Below, in pieces: positions 17,982-25,724 of a stretch of DNA of 49,707 bases. Where the stretch lies: positions 1 to 49,707 of the forward strand of contig JAQVYA010000004.1 in NCBI GenBank assembly GCA_028708865.1. Reading direction: 5' to 3'. The notes beneath the pieces were generated by a model. The model made no database searches, was not told where the DNA came from, and saw nothing but the letters and a program-made list of their open reading frames with translations. The translations under genes were made by a program, and so were the position numbers. How positions within the stretch are numbered: the first letter of the stretch is position 1; every line of letters begins with the position of its first letter. This DNA comes from Desulfovibrio sp. Its GTDB lineage: Bacteria; Desulfobacterota; Desulfovibrionia; Desulfovibrionales; Desulfovibrionaceae.

Positions 17982-20660
17982 TCAGGAGCCCTGCCCGCGC
18001 AGGGGAGCTGAGTGGACGAGCCTGGTGGCCAGGGCCAATTGTTCTTCCCGCCCTGGAGCATCTCCATCAATGCCCGCAGCCAGAACCCGCCGCAAAATTC
18101 GCGTGTAATCAGGGCCGGGCTCCAGCCCCAGTCGTTTTAAATCGCTTCCCGAAATCTCCAGGGAATGGAAGCGCCATGTAGTAAGATATTGCGATATATG
18201 TTTTCGAATGGAGTCTTTACGACTTTTAGCCATCAAGAACAACACGCCTTCCAGCGGAAGTTTTTCCAGGGCAAAATAAATGTCGCTCGGCCGGGAAACA
18301 TTGGGACGCCAGTTTATGAGCTGGCCCAGAGCCTTTCCCACCATTTCCCGGGTGGCAAGGTGTTCCCGTTCTTCGCGTGGGGCTAGTCCGAGTCTGCGCA
18401 GCACCTGGGAGGTCTCCTTGTGCTCCATGTTCATGGTCAACCCCAGGAGAAAAAGCTTCCAACTCGTCACCGGAGGGTCCACATAAAGGAGCGTGTAAAG
18501 CGTCCGCACCCGTTCCAGCTCTTCCAAAATATCTACCCGCTTGGGAGTCAAGTCCAACATGGGGTGAATAGCTTGCAATATTTTCATTTCGTGCAGGCGC
18601 TTGAGGCAATCCGTGGGATGTTCTTCCTCCATGATTAGCCGCAGTTCGTGAAAAATGCGTGCTCCTGAAAGACGGTTGAAAAGATTCAACTGTAAGGCGT
18701 TTTTAATCAGTCGGTTGGTTTGCCCACCGATTTGAAATTCAAAGCGCCGTTCAAAACGAACGGCCCGAAGAATTCGGGTGGGGTCTTCCACAAAACTTAA
18801 TGAATGCAATACGCGAATATTTCGGCCCTTAATGTCTTTCTGTGCGCCGAAGAAATCCACAAGCGTTCCAAAATTTCCTGGGGCGAGGTTGACAGCCAAA
18901 GCGTTGATGGTGAAATCCCGACGGTACAAGTCCATTTTGATGGACGACAGCTGAACCGTGGGCAAAGCGGCCGGCCGTTCATAATATTCCAGTCGGGCCG
19001 TAGCCACGTCGATCCGCGTATTGTCCGGAAAAATCACCACAGCGGTTTTGAACTTATGATGCGCCTTGACCCGCGCCTGATAACGCTTTGCAAAGGTCCA
19101 GGCAAAGGCGATGCCATCTCCCTCGACCACCAAATCCAGGTCCATATTGGACCGACCGAGCAGCAGATCACGCACAAAACCGCCCACCGCGTAAACCCCG
19201 TATCCCAGATCATTTGCCAGAGTGCCGGCTTCTTCCAGCATCTGAACCAAGTCACGGGGAAGCCTGTTGCGCATAACGGAAACAATGCTTCGCTCCCGAT
19301 TGCGTTCCGGCTGAAGTGATTCAGGAATGCGGGCCGGTTCCTCAATAAGCAGGTTGAGCAGGTCGGTATTGGTGATGATGCCGACCACCTTGCCTTCTTG
19401 CACCACCGGAAGCAGGCGCTGGCGCTTCCCCAAAATAATTTCCATCACTTGGTATAGATCCGTGTCCGGCGGGACCGTGGCAAAATTGGTGCCCATATAG
19501 TCGCTCACGGGTTGTTCACCCAATCGGTGCGACATGGCCTTGTCCGCCACCGTGTGTTCCAGAATTCCAACGCATTCCATGCTTTCGGTCCGGACTACAG
19601 GCACTCCCTTGAATCCATACCGAGTCATGATCTCCACGGCTTGCCGCATGGATGCGGAATTCTCCACCACAACGGCCGGGCGAGACATAATGCTGTCCAC
19701 GGCCAGTTGGGGGTTGATCAAAGAGTAGAGCAGGGCAAAGAGATCGTCCCGCGCTTCGGAAAGTGTTTTGTCCTTGATAGTGGCGGAAGCGGCGTACGCG
19801 TGGCCGCCTCCTCCGAACGAAGCGCAGATTTGTCCGACATCCACATCCGGACTGCGCGACCTAGCCACAAGATGAATGCGGTCCCCCATGCGTCCCATAG
19901 CGAAAAGTACCCGCAAGTTTTCCATATCGATGAGCTTGTGTACCAGAAAGGCAAAATCGCTGATATACTGGTCCGAGCTCATTTGCGTAATGACCACTTC
20001 CACGCCATTGATGTCATGGGTGGTGGCGGACTCCAGAAGTTCGCCGAGAATGGAAACCTGTTGCGCGGAAAGCTCACGGCTCAGAAGGTCGGAAATGACG
20101 CTGAGGTCCATTCCCATGGACCGAAGCCAGGAAGCCGCTGTAAAATCCTCAGGGACTGTGGAATTAAAAGAGAAAGAGCCGGTATCCTCAAAAATGCCAA
20201 GACCGAGGATGGTTGCTTCCTCTTCATTTACGCGCAAGCCTCGGGCCATGATTTCATGCACCATAATCGTGGTAGTGGAGCCCCAGGGTTTGACCACCTC
20301 CTGGACGGCAGGCACGTCTTCTTCCGAGTCGGGGTGATGGTCATAGCTGTGCACGACCATGTCCGGCTTTTCTAAAAGCGGCTCCACATGGGGTACACGT
20401 GAACGCTGCCGAGTATCCACCAAGACGAGCAGCTCCACTGTATCTGGATCAATATCCTTGAAATTCCTAAAGTTAAATAAATATGTTGTGCTTTGGATAT
20501 AAAAATTGCGTAAGTCTTTTTCCTGACTGCCAGGGAAAACCAACACAGCGTCAGGATAAAGCTTTGCAGCAGCCACCATCGCAGCCAGAGCGTCGAAATC
20601 CGCATTAGCATGTCCCGTAATCACAGTATGCGCTTGCAGTTTTCCAATCTTCTTTTGCAT
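17982..20660 (-). CDS. DHH/CBS/nucleotidyltransferase fusion (A-adding tRNA or polyA enzyme)
   Basis: 892 residues in three parts. Residues about 10-310 are a DHH/DHHA1 phosphoesterase: GHANADFDALAAM, the DHHPD centre, and GGGGHAYAAS. Residues about 315-435 are two CBS domains (MSRPAVVV..., VSDYMGTNFATV). From about 470 to the end is a class II nucleotidyltransferase: GGFVRDLLLGRSNMDLDLV holds the two catalytic aspartates, then RRDFTINALA and LSFVEDPTRILRAVRFERR. This combination is known from A-adding enzymes in bacteria that split CCA addition between two enzymes. ATG 20660 overlaps the xerD stop in TGATG, so translation is coupled. The CBS pair could sense adenine nucleotides, which is inference. 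Confidence 0.9.
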   Translation of the reverse strand: MQKKIGKLQAHTVITGHANADFDALAAMVAAAKLYPDAVLVFPGSQEKDLRNFYIQSTTYLFNFRNFKDIDPDTVELLVLVDTRQRSRVPHVEPLLEKPDMVVHSYDHHPDSEEDVPAVQEVVKPWGSTTTIMVHEIMARGLRVNEEEATILGLGIFEDTGSFSFNSTVPEDFTAASWLRSMGMDLSVISDLLSRELSAQQVSILGELLESATTHDINGVEVVITQMSSDQYISDFAFLVHKLIDMENLRVLFAMGRMGDRIHLVARSRSPDVDVGQICASFGGGGHAYAASATIKDKTLSEARDDLFALLYSLINPQLAVDSIMSRPAVVVENSASMRQAVEIMTRYGFKGVPVVRTESMECVGILEHTVADKAMSHRLGEQPVSDYMGTNFATVPPDTDLYQVMEIILGKRQRLLPVVQEGKVVGIITNTDLLNLLIEEPARIPESLQPERNRERSIVSVMRNRLPRDLVQMLEEAGTLANDLGYGVYAVGGFVRDLLLGRSNMDLDLVVEGDGIAFAWTFAKRYQARVKAHHKFKTAVVIFPDNTRIDVATARLEYYERPAALPTVQLSSIKMDLYRRDFTINALAVNLAPGNFGTLVDFFGAQKDIKGRNIRVLHSLSFVEDPTRILRAVRFERRFEFQIGGQTNRLIKNALQLNLFNRLSGARIFHELRLIMEEEHPTDCLKRLHEMKILQAIHPMLDLTPKRVDILEELERVRTLYTLLYVDPPVTSWKLFLLGLTMNMEHKETSQVLRRLGLAPREEREHLATREMVGKALGQLINWRPNVSRPSDIYFALEKLPLEGVLFLMAKSRKDSIRKHISQYLTTWRFHSLEISGSDLKRLGLEPGPDYTRILRRVLAAGIDGDAPGREEQLALATRLVHSAPLRGQGS

Positions 20661-21625
20661 CAATCGTCCTTGTGCAGGTGGGCCCGGGGGTGGAACCGTC
20701 TGTGAATATCCATGAGCCGCCCGGTTTCTACATGCGTATAAATTTCCGTTGAACTGATGTCCGCGTGGCCAAGCAATATCTGCACGGTACGTAAGTCCGC
20801 GCCCCCTTCCAAAAGGTGGGTCGCGAACGAATGCCGGAAAGTGTGTGGAGAAATTTCCTTGCGGATGCCAGCTTCCCGGGCGTATCGTTTCACGAGCTTC
20901 CACACGCCCTGGCGCGTTAGTCCGTTCCCGGAGCGATTCAAAAACATGTAATCTTCCCGAGGGGAGAACTCGCCTCTCCAGCAGCTGAGGTATTCACCCA
21001 GGACTCGTTGTCCCTCATAGTGAACCGGAACCAGTCGCTCCTTGCTTCCTTTGCCGAAAACCCGAAGCAAACCGGCCTGGGCATCGTAATCCAAGGGGTG
21101 CAGGGCAATCAACTCCGAAACCCGCAGACCCGAAGCGTACAAAAGTTCCAGCATGGCCCGGTCCCGGGCACCAAGCTTGACGCGCGGGTTAGGCCTGGCC
21201 AGCAGAGCGGCTATTTCGGTACGGGTGAGGACCTGAGGAAGCGCCTTGGGAAGCTTGGGACTTTGCAATAGCCGGGCAGGGTCTTCATCGATATATTGTT
21301 CACGACAAAGAAAGGAAAAGAATCCGCGCAAAGAGGAAATATGACGGGCCAGCGAACGGCTGCCCACTCCCCGGGAACGCAGATGCGTCAGATATAAGAA
21401 GAGGGAGCCCGTGTTGACCGCTTCTAGCGCGCACTGTTTTTCCTTCAAGAACTCAAGAAGAGAACACAGATCCCGGGCATAATTTTGCAGACTGTTTTCG
21501 GATAACCCCTTTTCAATCAGCACATACTCCAAATACTGATCTACCCAGGGGTGGCTTGGAAGGTCACCCAACGATTGCGAGGCGGATGAAGACGCGGTAT
21601 TGGGAGGGCAGGGGATGTCGTTCAT
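20660..21625 (-). CDS. xerD: Tyrosine recombinase XerD-like
   Basis: 321 residues. N-terminal SAM-like DNA-binding part (YLIEKGLSENSLQNYARD). The catalytic set is ASGLRVSEL (Arg), then K in the beta hairpin, HTFRHSFATHLL (HxxR) and LGHADISSTEIYTHV (His and the Tyr nucleophile). Resolves chromosome dimers at dif with XerC and FtsK. It could equally be XerC-type, because the two are hard to tell apart without an alignment. No integrase-like accessory genes or attachment sites surround it, so I take it as the housekeeping recombinase rather than a mobile-element integrase. Confidence 0.88.
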   Translation of the reverse strand: MNDIPCPPNTASSSASQSLGDLPSHPWVDQYLEYVLIEKGLSENSLQNYARDLCSLLEFLKEKQCALEAVNTGSLFLYLTHLRSRGVGSRSLARHISSLRGFFSFLCREQYIDEDPARLLQSPKLPKALPQVLTRTEIAALLARPNPRVKLGARDRAMLELLYASGLRVSELIALHPLDYDAQAGLLRVFGKGSKERLVPVHYEGQRVLGEYLSCWRGEFSPREDYMFLNRSGNGLTRQGVWKLVKRYAREAGIRKEISPHTFRHSFATHLLEGGADLRTVQILLGHADISSTEIYTHVETGRLMDIHRRFHPRAHLHKDD

Positions 21626-21745
21626 TGTTGATCACCATCCAACACAAAGAAAAAATTAATTAAGACAATTTAATTGCAACCTATCTATTCACATGCCGGG
21701 TAGCACAGTACGTGTCCGGTCACGCCAAGGCAACTCCCAGTGGCA

Positions 21746-21774
21746 TTGACAGCGCGGGCCAGCCATTCTAAAAG
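21746..21774 (+). promoter_or_regulatory. Candidate sigma-70 promoter of dapL
   Basis: TTGACA at 21746-21751 and TAAAAG at 21769-21774, spacing 17 bases. It lies 31 bases before the dapL start, in the divergent gap with xerD. The -35 is consensus; the -10 is weak. Confidence 0.5.
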
Positions 21775-21804
21775 GCAGGTTGCAAAATTTTCAAGGAGTT
21801 CTTC

Positions 21805-22974
21805 ATGTCCAAGTTTGCATTAGCCGAACGAGTAGCGAGTTTGCCCCCATATCTGTTTGCAGCCATTGACAAGGCCAAAGCCGAAGTGGCGGCACAGGGG
21901 GTAGACATCATCTCCCTGGGCATCGGCGATCCTGACCTACCGACTCCGGAGTTCATCATCGACGCCCTGTACGAAGCTGCAAAAAAGCCCGCCAACCATC
22001 AGTACCCATCTTATGTGGGGATGCTACAGTTCCGGGAGGCGGTTGCGGCTTGGTATGAACGCCGGTTCGGGGTTAAGGGGCTTGAGCCGAAAAATGAAGT
22101 CATTACCTTGATCGGCTCCAAGGAAGGTATCGGCCATTTTCCTTGGGCATTCATCAATCCGGGTGATCTGGCTCTGATCTGCCCCCCATGCTATCCCGTT
22201 TACGCCACAGGCGTAAAGTTTGCTGGCGGTGAGGTCATGGAGCTTCCGCTTCTGGAGGAAAACAACTATCTGCCAGACCTCGAAGCCTTGGATGAGGCCA
22301 CCTGGAAGCGAGCAAAGATCATATTCGTCAACTATCCCGGAAACCCCACAGCGTCTACCGCCACAACGGAATTTTACGCTAAGCTGGTGGAAAAGGCCAA
22401 AGCCACGGATACCATTGTGGTTTCGGACCTGGCTTACTCCGAAATTTATTATGACCCTGCCAACAAGCCGCCCTCGGTCCTCCAGGTCCCGGGGGCCAAG
22501 GATGTGGCCATTGAATTCCACTCCCTGTCCAAGACCTACAATATGACGGGATGGCGGATCGCCATGGCCGTCGGCAATGCCGAACTGGTCAACGCCCTTG
22601 GCAAGATCAAGGAAAATGTGGACTCCGGTGCGTTCAACGCCGTGCAGGAGGCCGGGATTGCAGCCCTGCAACAGGGTGAACCCTTTGTGGAAAAAGCCCG
22701 CGCCATTTACAAGGAGCGACGAGACGCCACCTGTGAGGCTCTGGCGGCCGCAGGCATTGAACACCAAGTGCCCGACGCCTCGGTTTTTGTCTGGGCCAAG
22801 GTCCCTGGAAACAAGACTTCTGCTGAGTTCGTTACGGATTTGCTGAAAAAAACCGGTGTGGTAGTCACCCCCGGCAGTGGCTTTGGTGAATGCGGTGAAG
22901 GCTATTTCCGTATTTCGCTTACCGTGGATACGGACAGACTCAAGGAGGCGGTATCCAGAATCTCCCAACTGTAG
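21805..22974 (+). CDS. dapL: LL-diaminopimelate aminotransferase
   Basis: 389 residues. Fold-type I PLP aminotransferase that makes LL-diaminopimelate directly from tetrahydrodipicolinate, replacing the DapD/C/E route. The PLP lysine is K243 in SLSKTYNMTGWRIA. ISLGIGDPDLPTP near residue 35 and NYPGNPTA near 185 bind cofactor and substrate. It is of the same type as the methanogen and sulfate-reducer enzymes. AAGGAG lies 8 bases before ATG 21805. The folK frame begins at or just before its stop. Confidence 0.9.
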   Translation: MSKFALAERVASLPPYLFAAIDKAKAEVAAQGVDIISLGIGDPDLPTPEFIIDALYEAAKKPANHQYPSYVGMLQFREAVAAWYERRFGVKGLEPKNEVITLIGSKEGIGHFPWAFINPGDLALICPPCYPVYATGVKFAGGEVMELPLLEENNYLPDLEALDEATWKRAKIIFVNYPGNPTASTATTEFYAKLVEKAKATDTIVVSDLAYSEIYYDPANKPPSVLQVPGAKDVAIEFHSLSKTYNMTGWRIAMAVGNAELVNALGKIKENVDSGAFNAVQEAGIAALQQGEPFVEKARAIYKERRDATCEALAAAGIEHQVPDASVFVWAKVPGNKTSAEFVTDLLKKTGVVVTPGSGFGECGEGYFRISLTVDTDRLKEAVSRISQL

Positions 22975-22982
22975 ATGTCTTC

Positions 22983-23468
22983 GTGGCCCTGGGAACCAAC
23001 CTGGGCGACCTTGAAGACAATCTCAATCAGGCGCTGGCTCGGATGGAAGCGTATGGCGAAGACATCACCCTTCAGGGGATGTCTTCAACCTATCTGACCC
23101 AACCACAAGGACCGGTGCAGGATCAGCCATGGTTTCTGAACCAAGTGGCTTGGTACAAGGTGGACCATGAAATATGGTCCCCGGAAGGCCTCCTATCCAC
23201 CTTGCTGGCCATTGAGGACCAAATGCATCGTGAACGAGGTGAACCGGGCGGGCCAAGACTCATCGACCTTGACCTGCTGCTTTTTGGAGACTTGGTGCAG
23301 CAGACCGGTTTTCTCGATCTTCCGCATCCACGCATGCTGGAGCGTGCTTTTGTACTTGTTCCACTCCTTGAGCTTGTTCCCGACCTTGTACTTCCGGACG
23401 GGACCCGCGCAAAAAATGCTTTGGAATCCCTTGAGTACCAATTAAAGGACGGCAAAATTACGCAATAG
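22983..23468 (+). CDS. folK: HPPK (folate pathway), no ordinary start codon upstream of its first strand
   Basis: About 161 residues. Transfers pyrophosphate from ATP to 6-hydroxymethyl-dihydropterin. Motifs: ALGTNLGDLEDNL (first strand and loop), PWFLNQV, RLIDLDLLLFGD and LPHPRMLERAFVLVPL. GTG 22983 is the only usable start after the preceding stop, but it removes the residues (VF) of the first strand. Upstream the frame reads IQNLPTVDVFVALG with no ATG, GTG, TTG or CTG. ATC at 22953 has aaggagg four bases before it. So the true start is unclear. The gene follows dapL by a few bases. Confidence 0.8.
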   Translation: MALGTNLGDLEDNLNQALARMEAYGEDITLQGMSSTYLTQPQGPVQDQPWFLNQVAWYKVDHEIWSPEGLLSTLLAIEDQMHRERGEPGGPRLIDLDLLLFGDLVQQTGFLDLPHPRMLERAFVLVPLLELVPDLVLPDGTRAKNALESLEYQLKDGKITQ

Positions 23469-23517
23469 TGTCTCGCGATGGTTCAAGTGAAACATTAAGA
23501 AGGAGAGGAGGGCGGAC

Positions 23518-23853
23518 ATGACCCGTTTCCTGTTCATTGCCATTGCCATTGGCATCATCTACCTGCTGCTCAAGGGCGACAAAAAAAAGAAGGTGGAGCG
23601 ACAGCGCAAGGAAGAGGAACGCCTCAAAGCTTCAGGGGACTTGGTCCAGGACCCGGTTTGCGGCGCTTATGTAGACCGAAACGGTCAAATTCGCGTTCGG
23701 CAGGGGGATGAGGTTCACCATTTCTGTTCGTATGAATGTCGAGACAAATTCCTGAAGCGGCTTGAAGGTGCCTCTCCTGTTAAAGAAGACGCTGCCGAAT
23801 CTGAACAGAATACCCAAAATATTGCCGGAGCCAAGGCTGATACCGAAGAATGA
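23518..23853 (+). CDS. Membrane-anchored YHS/TRASH-like metal-site protein
   Basis: 111 residues. One N-terminal membrane helix (residues 3-20), then a very basic stretch (KGDKKKKVERQRK), then a YHS/TRASH-like knuckle: DPVCGAYVD...HHFCSYECRDKFLKR, with C52, C71 and C75. The tail is acidic. YHS/TRASH sites usually bind a soft metal such as copper or iron, which is inference here. Start ATG 23518, with a ggaga-type site upstream. It follows folK by 49 bases and is ended by the terminator below. Confidence 0.75.
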   Translation: MTRFLFIAIAIGIIYLLLKGDKKKKVERQRKEEERLKASGDLVQDPVCGAYVDRNGQIRVRQGDEVHHFCSYECRDKFLKRLEGASPVKEDAAESEQNTQNIAGAKADTEE

Positions 23854-23880
23854 TTTCCTGATAAAGCTATGCTAACATCA

Positions 23881-23915
23881 AAGGGTGCGGAAGAGTTCTT
23901 CCGCACCCTTTTTTA
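23881..23915 (+). terminator. Intrinsic terminator of the dapL-folK-YHS operon
   Basis: A perfect 12-bp stem (aagggtgcggaa / ttccgcaccctt) with a six-base loop and a run of six T. It lies 27 bases after the YHS gene. Confidence 0.9.
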
Positions 23916-23938
23916 GTGGAAAAACGAACGAGGTAGCC

Positions 23939-24595
23939 ATGAAGTTCTTTCTGGATTCAGCCAATCTCAAAGAAATCCATAAAGCCAAGGAGCATGGGTT
24001 GATTGATGGGGTCACCACCAATCCGACCCTTTTAGCCAGGGAAAACTCGGACTGGAAAACCCTTGCAGCGGACATCTGCAAGGAAACAAAAGGACCTGTC
24101 AGCCTTGAAGTTTTTTCTGAAAACTATCAAGGGATGCTTGAAGAAGCTCGAAATCTTATCCAGCTGGGACCCAATGTTGTCATCAAGTGCCCCTGCACGG
24201 CGAATGGATTACGCGCTTGCAAGGCACTTTCAGACCAGGACATTGCTGTGAATATGACCTTGGTATTTTCCCCTTTACAGGCCTTGCTGGCCGCCAAAGC
24301 CGGAGCCGCATACGTCAGCCCCTTTGTGGGCCGGTTAGACGCGGTTGGCCACTCCGGAATGGAGCTTGTGGAGCAAATCATCCAGATTTACTCCAACTAC
24401 GAATTCAGCACCCAGGTCCTCGTAGCCAGCATTCGGACGCCAACCCATGTGCTTGAGTCTGCGCTGCTCGGGGCCGATGTAGCAACCATCCCGTTCTCAG
24501 TGCTTCTGGATTTGCTGAAACATCCGCTTACGGACAAAGGACTGGCGGCTTTTCGCTCAGATGCTGACAAACTGGTGGAAAAAACAAATCACTAA
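23939..24595 (+). CDS. Small transaldolase / fructose-6-phosphate aldolase family
   Basis: 218 residues, the short TalC/FSA class. The barrel motifs LDSANL, DGVTTNPTLL and VASIRTPTHVLESALLGAD are present. The Schiff-base lysine is probably K83 in VVIKCPCTANG; the family usually has KIP.T, so CPC is a variation. Start ATG 23939 with gagg upstream. It acts in cytosolic sugar-phosphate exchange. It lies just after the terminator and likely has its own promoter in the 23,915 region. Transaldolase and FSA cannot be separated by sequence reading alone. Confidence 0.88.
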   Translation: MKFFLDSANLKEIHKAKEHGLIDGVTTNPTLLARENSDWKTLAADICKETKGPVSLEVFSENYQGMLEEARNLIQLGPNVVIKCPCTANGLRACKALSDQDIAVNMTLVFSPLQALLAAKAGAAYVSPFVGRLDAVGHSGMELVEQIIQIYSNYEFSTQVLVASIRTPTHVLESALLGADVATIPFSVLLDLLKHPLTDKGLAAFRSDADKLVEKTNH

Positions 24596-25724
24596 TGTCC
24601 CGGGGACTAAAGTCTCTGGTCGATTTTAAGGCTTTTTCTGCCAAAATCGGATACGATGGACCATAGATTCCATCCAAAAGCGCTCAGAAGCTCTTGAGAC
24701 GTTTTTAGATGGAATCTGTCTTATGTGAATAAATTCTTTGCTTCGACAATTCCAAACACCAAAAATACCCGGCAAAGAGGGTGCCGCCTCTCCAGCGATG
24801 CCGAACGCAAGCTGAAGATGGCAGGGAAAGCAAAGCTCCAGCAACTTTTTCCTTTTATTTAAATCGTTAGCAATTGCCCGTCAAAATATCCTACCGGAAC
24901 GTTTTTAGTGCAAAACAATGTCTCATAATGTATATTATGTAAACTTTAAGACATGAGACTGCTAAGTGATCGACAAGACCCCGTTCAACTCTACCCACTG
25001 AAACTGAAGAATATTCTTCGTCATGAGCTGCTGACGATTGTAAACTGTGTGGTCAAGGGCATTACCCTAAAACACTCCGACGATCAGATCTCGAAGTTGC
25101 TTTAATACCTTCTTTGGAAACAAACCATAACATTTCGGAATAAATAAGCTTTATTTTTTAACGCTTTCACATAAGGCTTGAACAAAAAACAGCACGTAGA
25201 CACTTTTTTTAGGCAGGCGAGATGCCGCAAGTGTATAAAGAACAAACACCCCCTACGCAAATCAGACAAGCAACCCTCTCCTCTAGTTCATCTCAGGTTA
25301 ACACAAGTATTTTCCTTTGCCAGTTTTGCTCTACTAAACACATCTATTCGCTCAGGAAGCACCTCTGTTGAGCGTACGCCCATAAAAAGACCTCTCAGGC
25401 TTGCGCCTTTTTTTTGTTGTGGGTTTCGATTTGTTCGTCTTCTTACGTCGACACTTGCTGAGTTCACTTTAAGTTAACACCTAAGCTCCTTCCTCTGGGA
25501 AAACTTTTTGTCAACTTATAAACGACAGGCCCACGTGGTCACTTGACCATATTCAACGAAGAGGTTTCTTGTTCTCCGGAGCCATCATCTGTATGTTATA
25601 AGGCGTCCCGTTCAACCCACGAACACATTGCCCTCTTGAAATGCTGACAAGGCATTTTCAAGAAGAAACGACCCTTCAACTTTAAGAACTTCAAACACAG
25701 CCCCTGAGGCAAATTTAGCTAAAT
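24596..25724. other. Gene-poor, AT-richer stretch of about 1.1 kb
   Basis: No convincing gene is seen on either strand and base composition is visibly more AT-rich than the neighbours. Contents: a long imperfect hairpin at 24666-24716; an inverted repeat GTCTCAT (24920-24926) / ATGAGAC (24953-24959) flanking CATAAT-N4-ATTATG (24924-24939); and a 50-codon frame from ATG 24953 to TAA 25105 that I do not recognise. A short AGGC/GCCT hairpin with a long T run lies near 25400. It may be a remnant of foreign DNA or hold a small RNA. Confidence 0.5.
24666..24716. repeat. Long imperfect hairpin
   Basis: GATTCCATC (24666-24674) and GATGGAATC (24708-24716) form the outer stem. Inside, AAAA/TTTT, CG/CG and TCA/TGA also pair, with single mismatches between them and a small centre. 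No T run follows, so it is not a plain terminator. Copy number in the genome is unknown. Confidence 0.6.

Noticed and set aside
20660-21625. xerD as a mobile-element integrase
   Set aside because: No attachment sites, excisionase or phage genes nearby, and translation is coupled to a tRNA enzyme.
22024-22968. 314-codon minus-strand frame over dapL
   Set aside because: Antisense to a clear aminotransferase; no domain.
24626-24844. 72-codon minus frame in the gene-poor region
   Set aside because: Runs through the hairpin, no ribosome site, no family.
24953-25105. 50-codon plus frame in the gene-poor region
   Set aside because: No good ribosome site, no recognised family; kept only as part of the region description.
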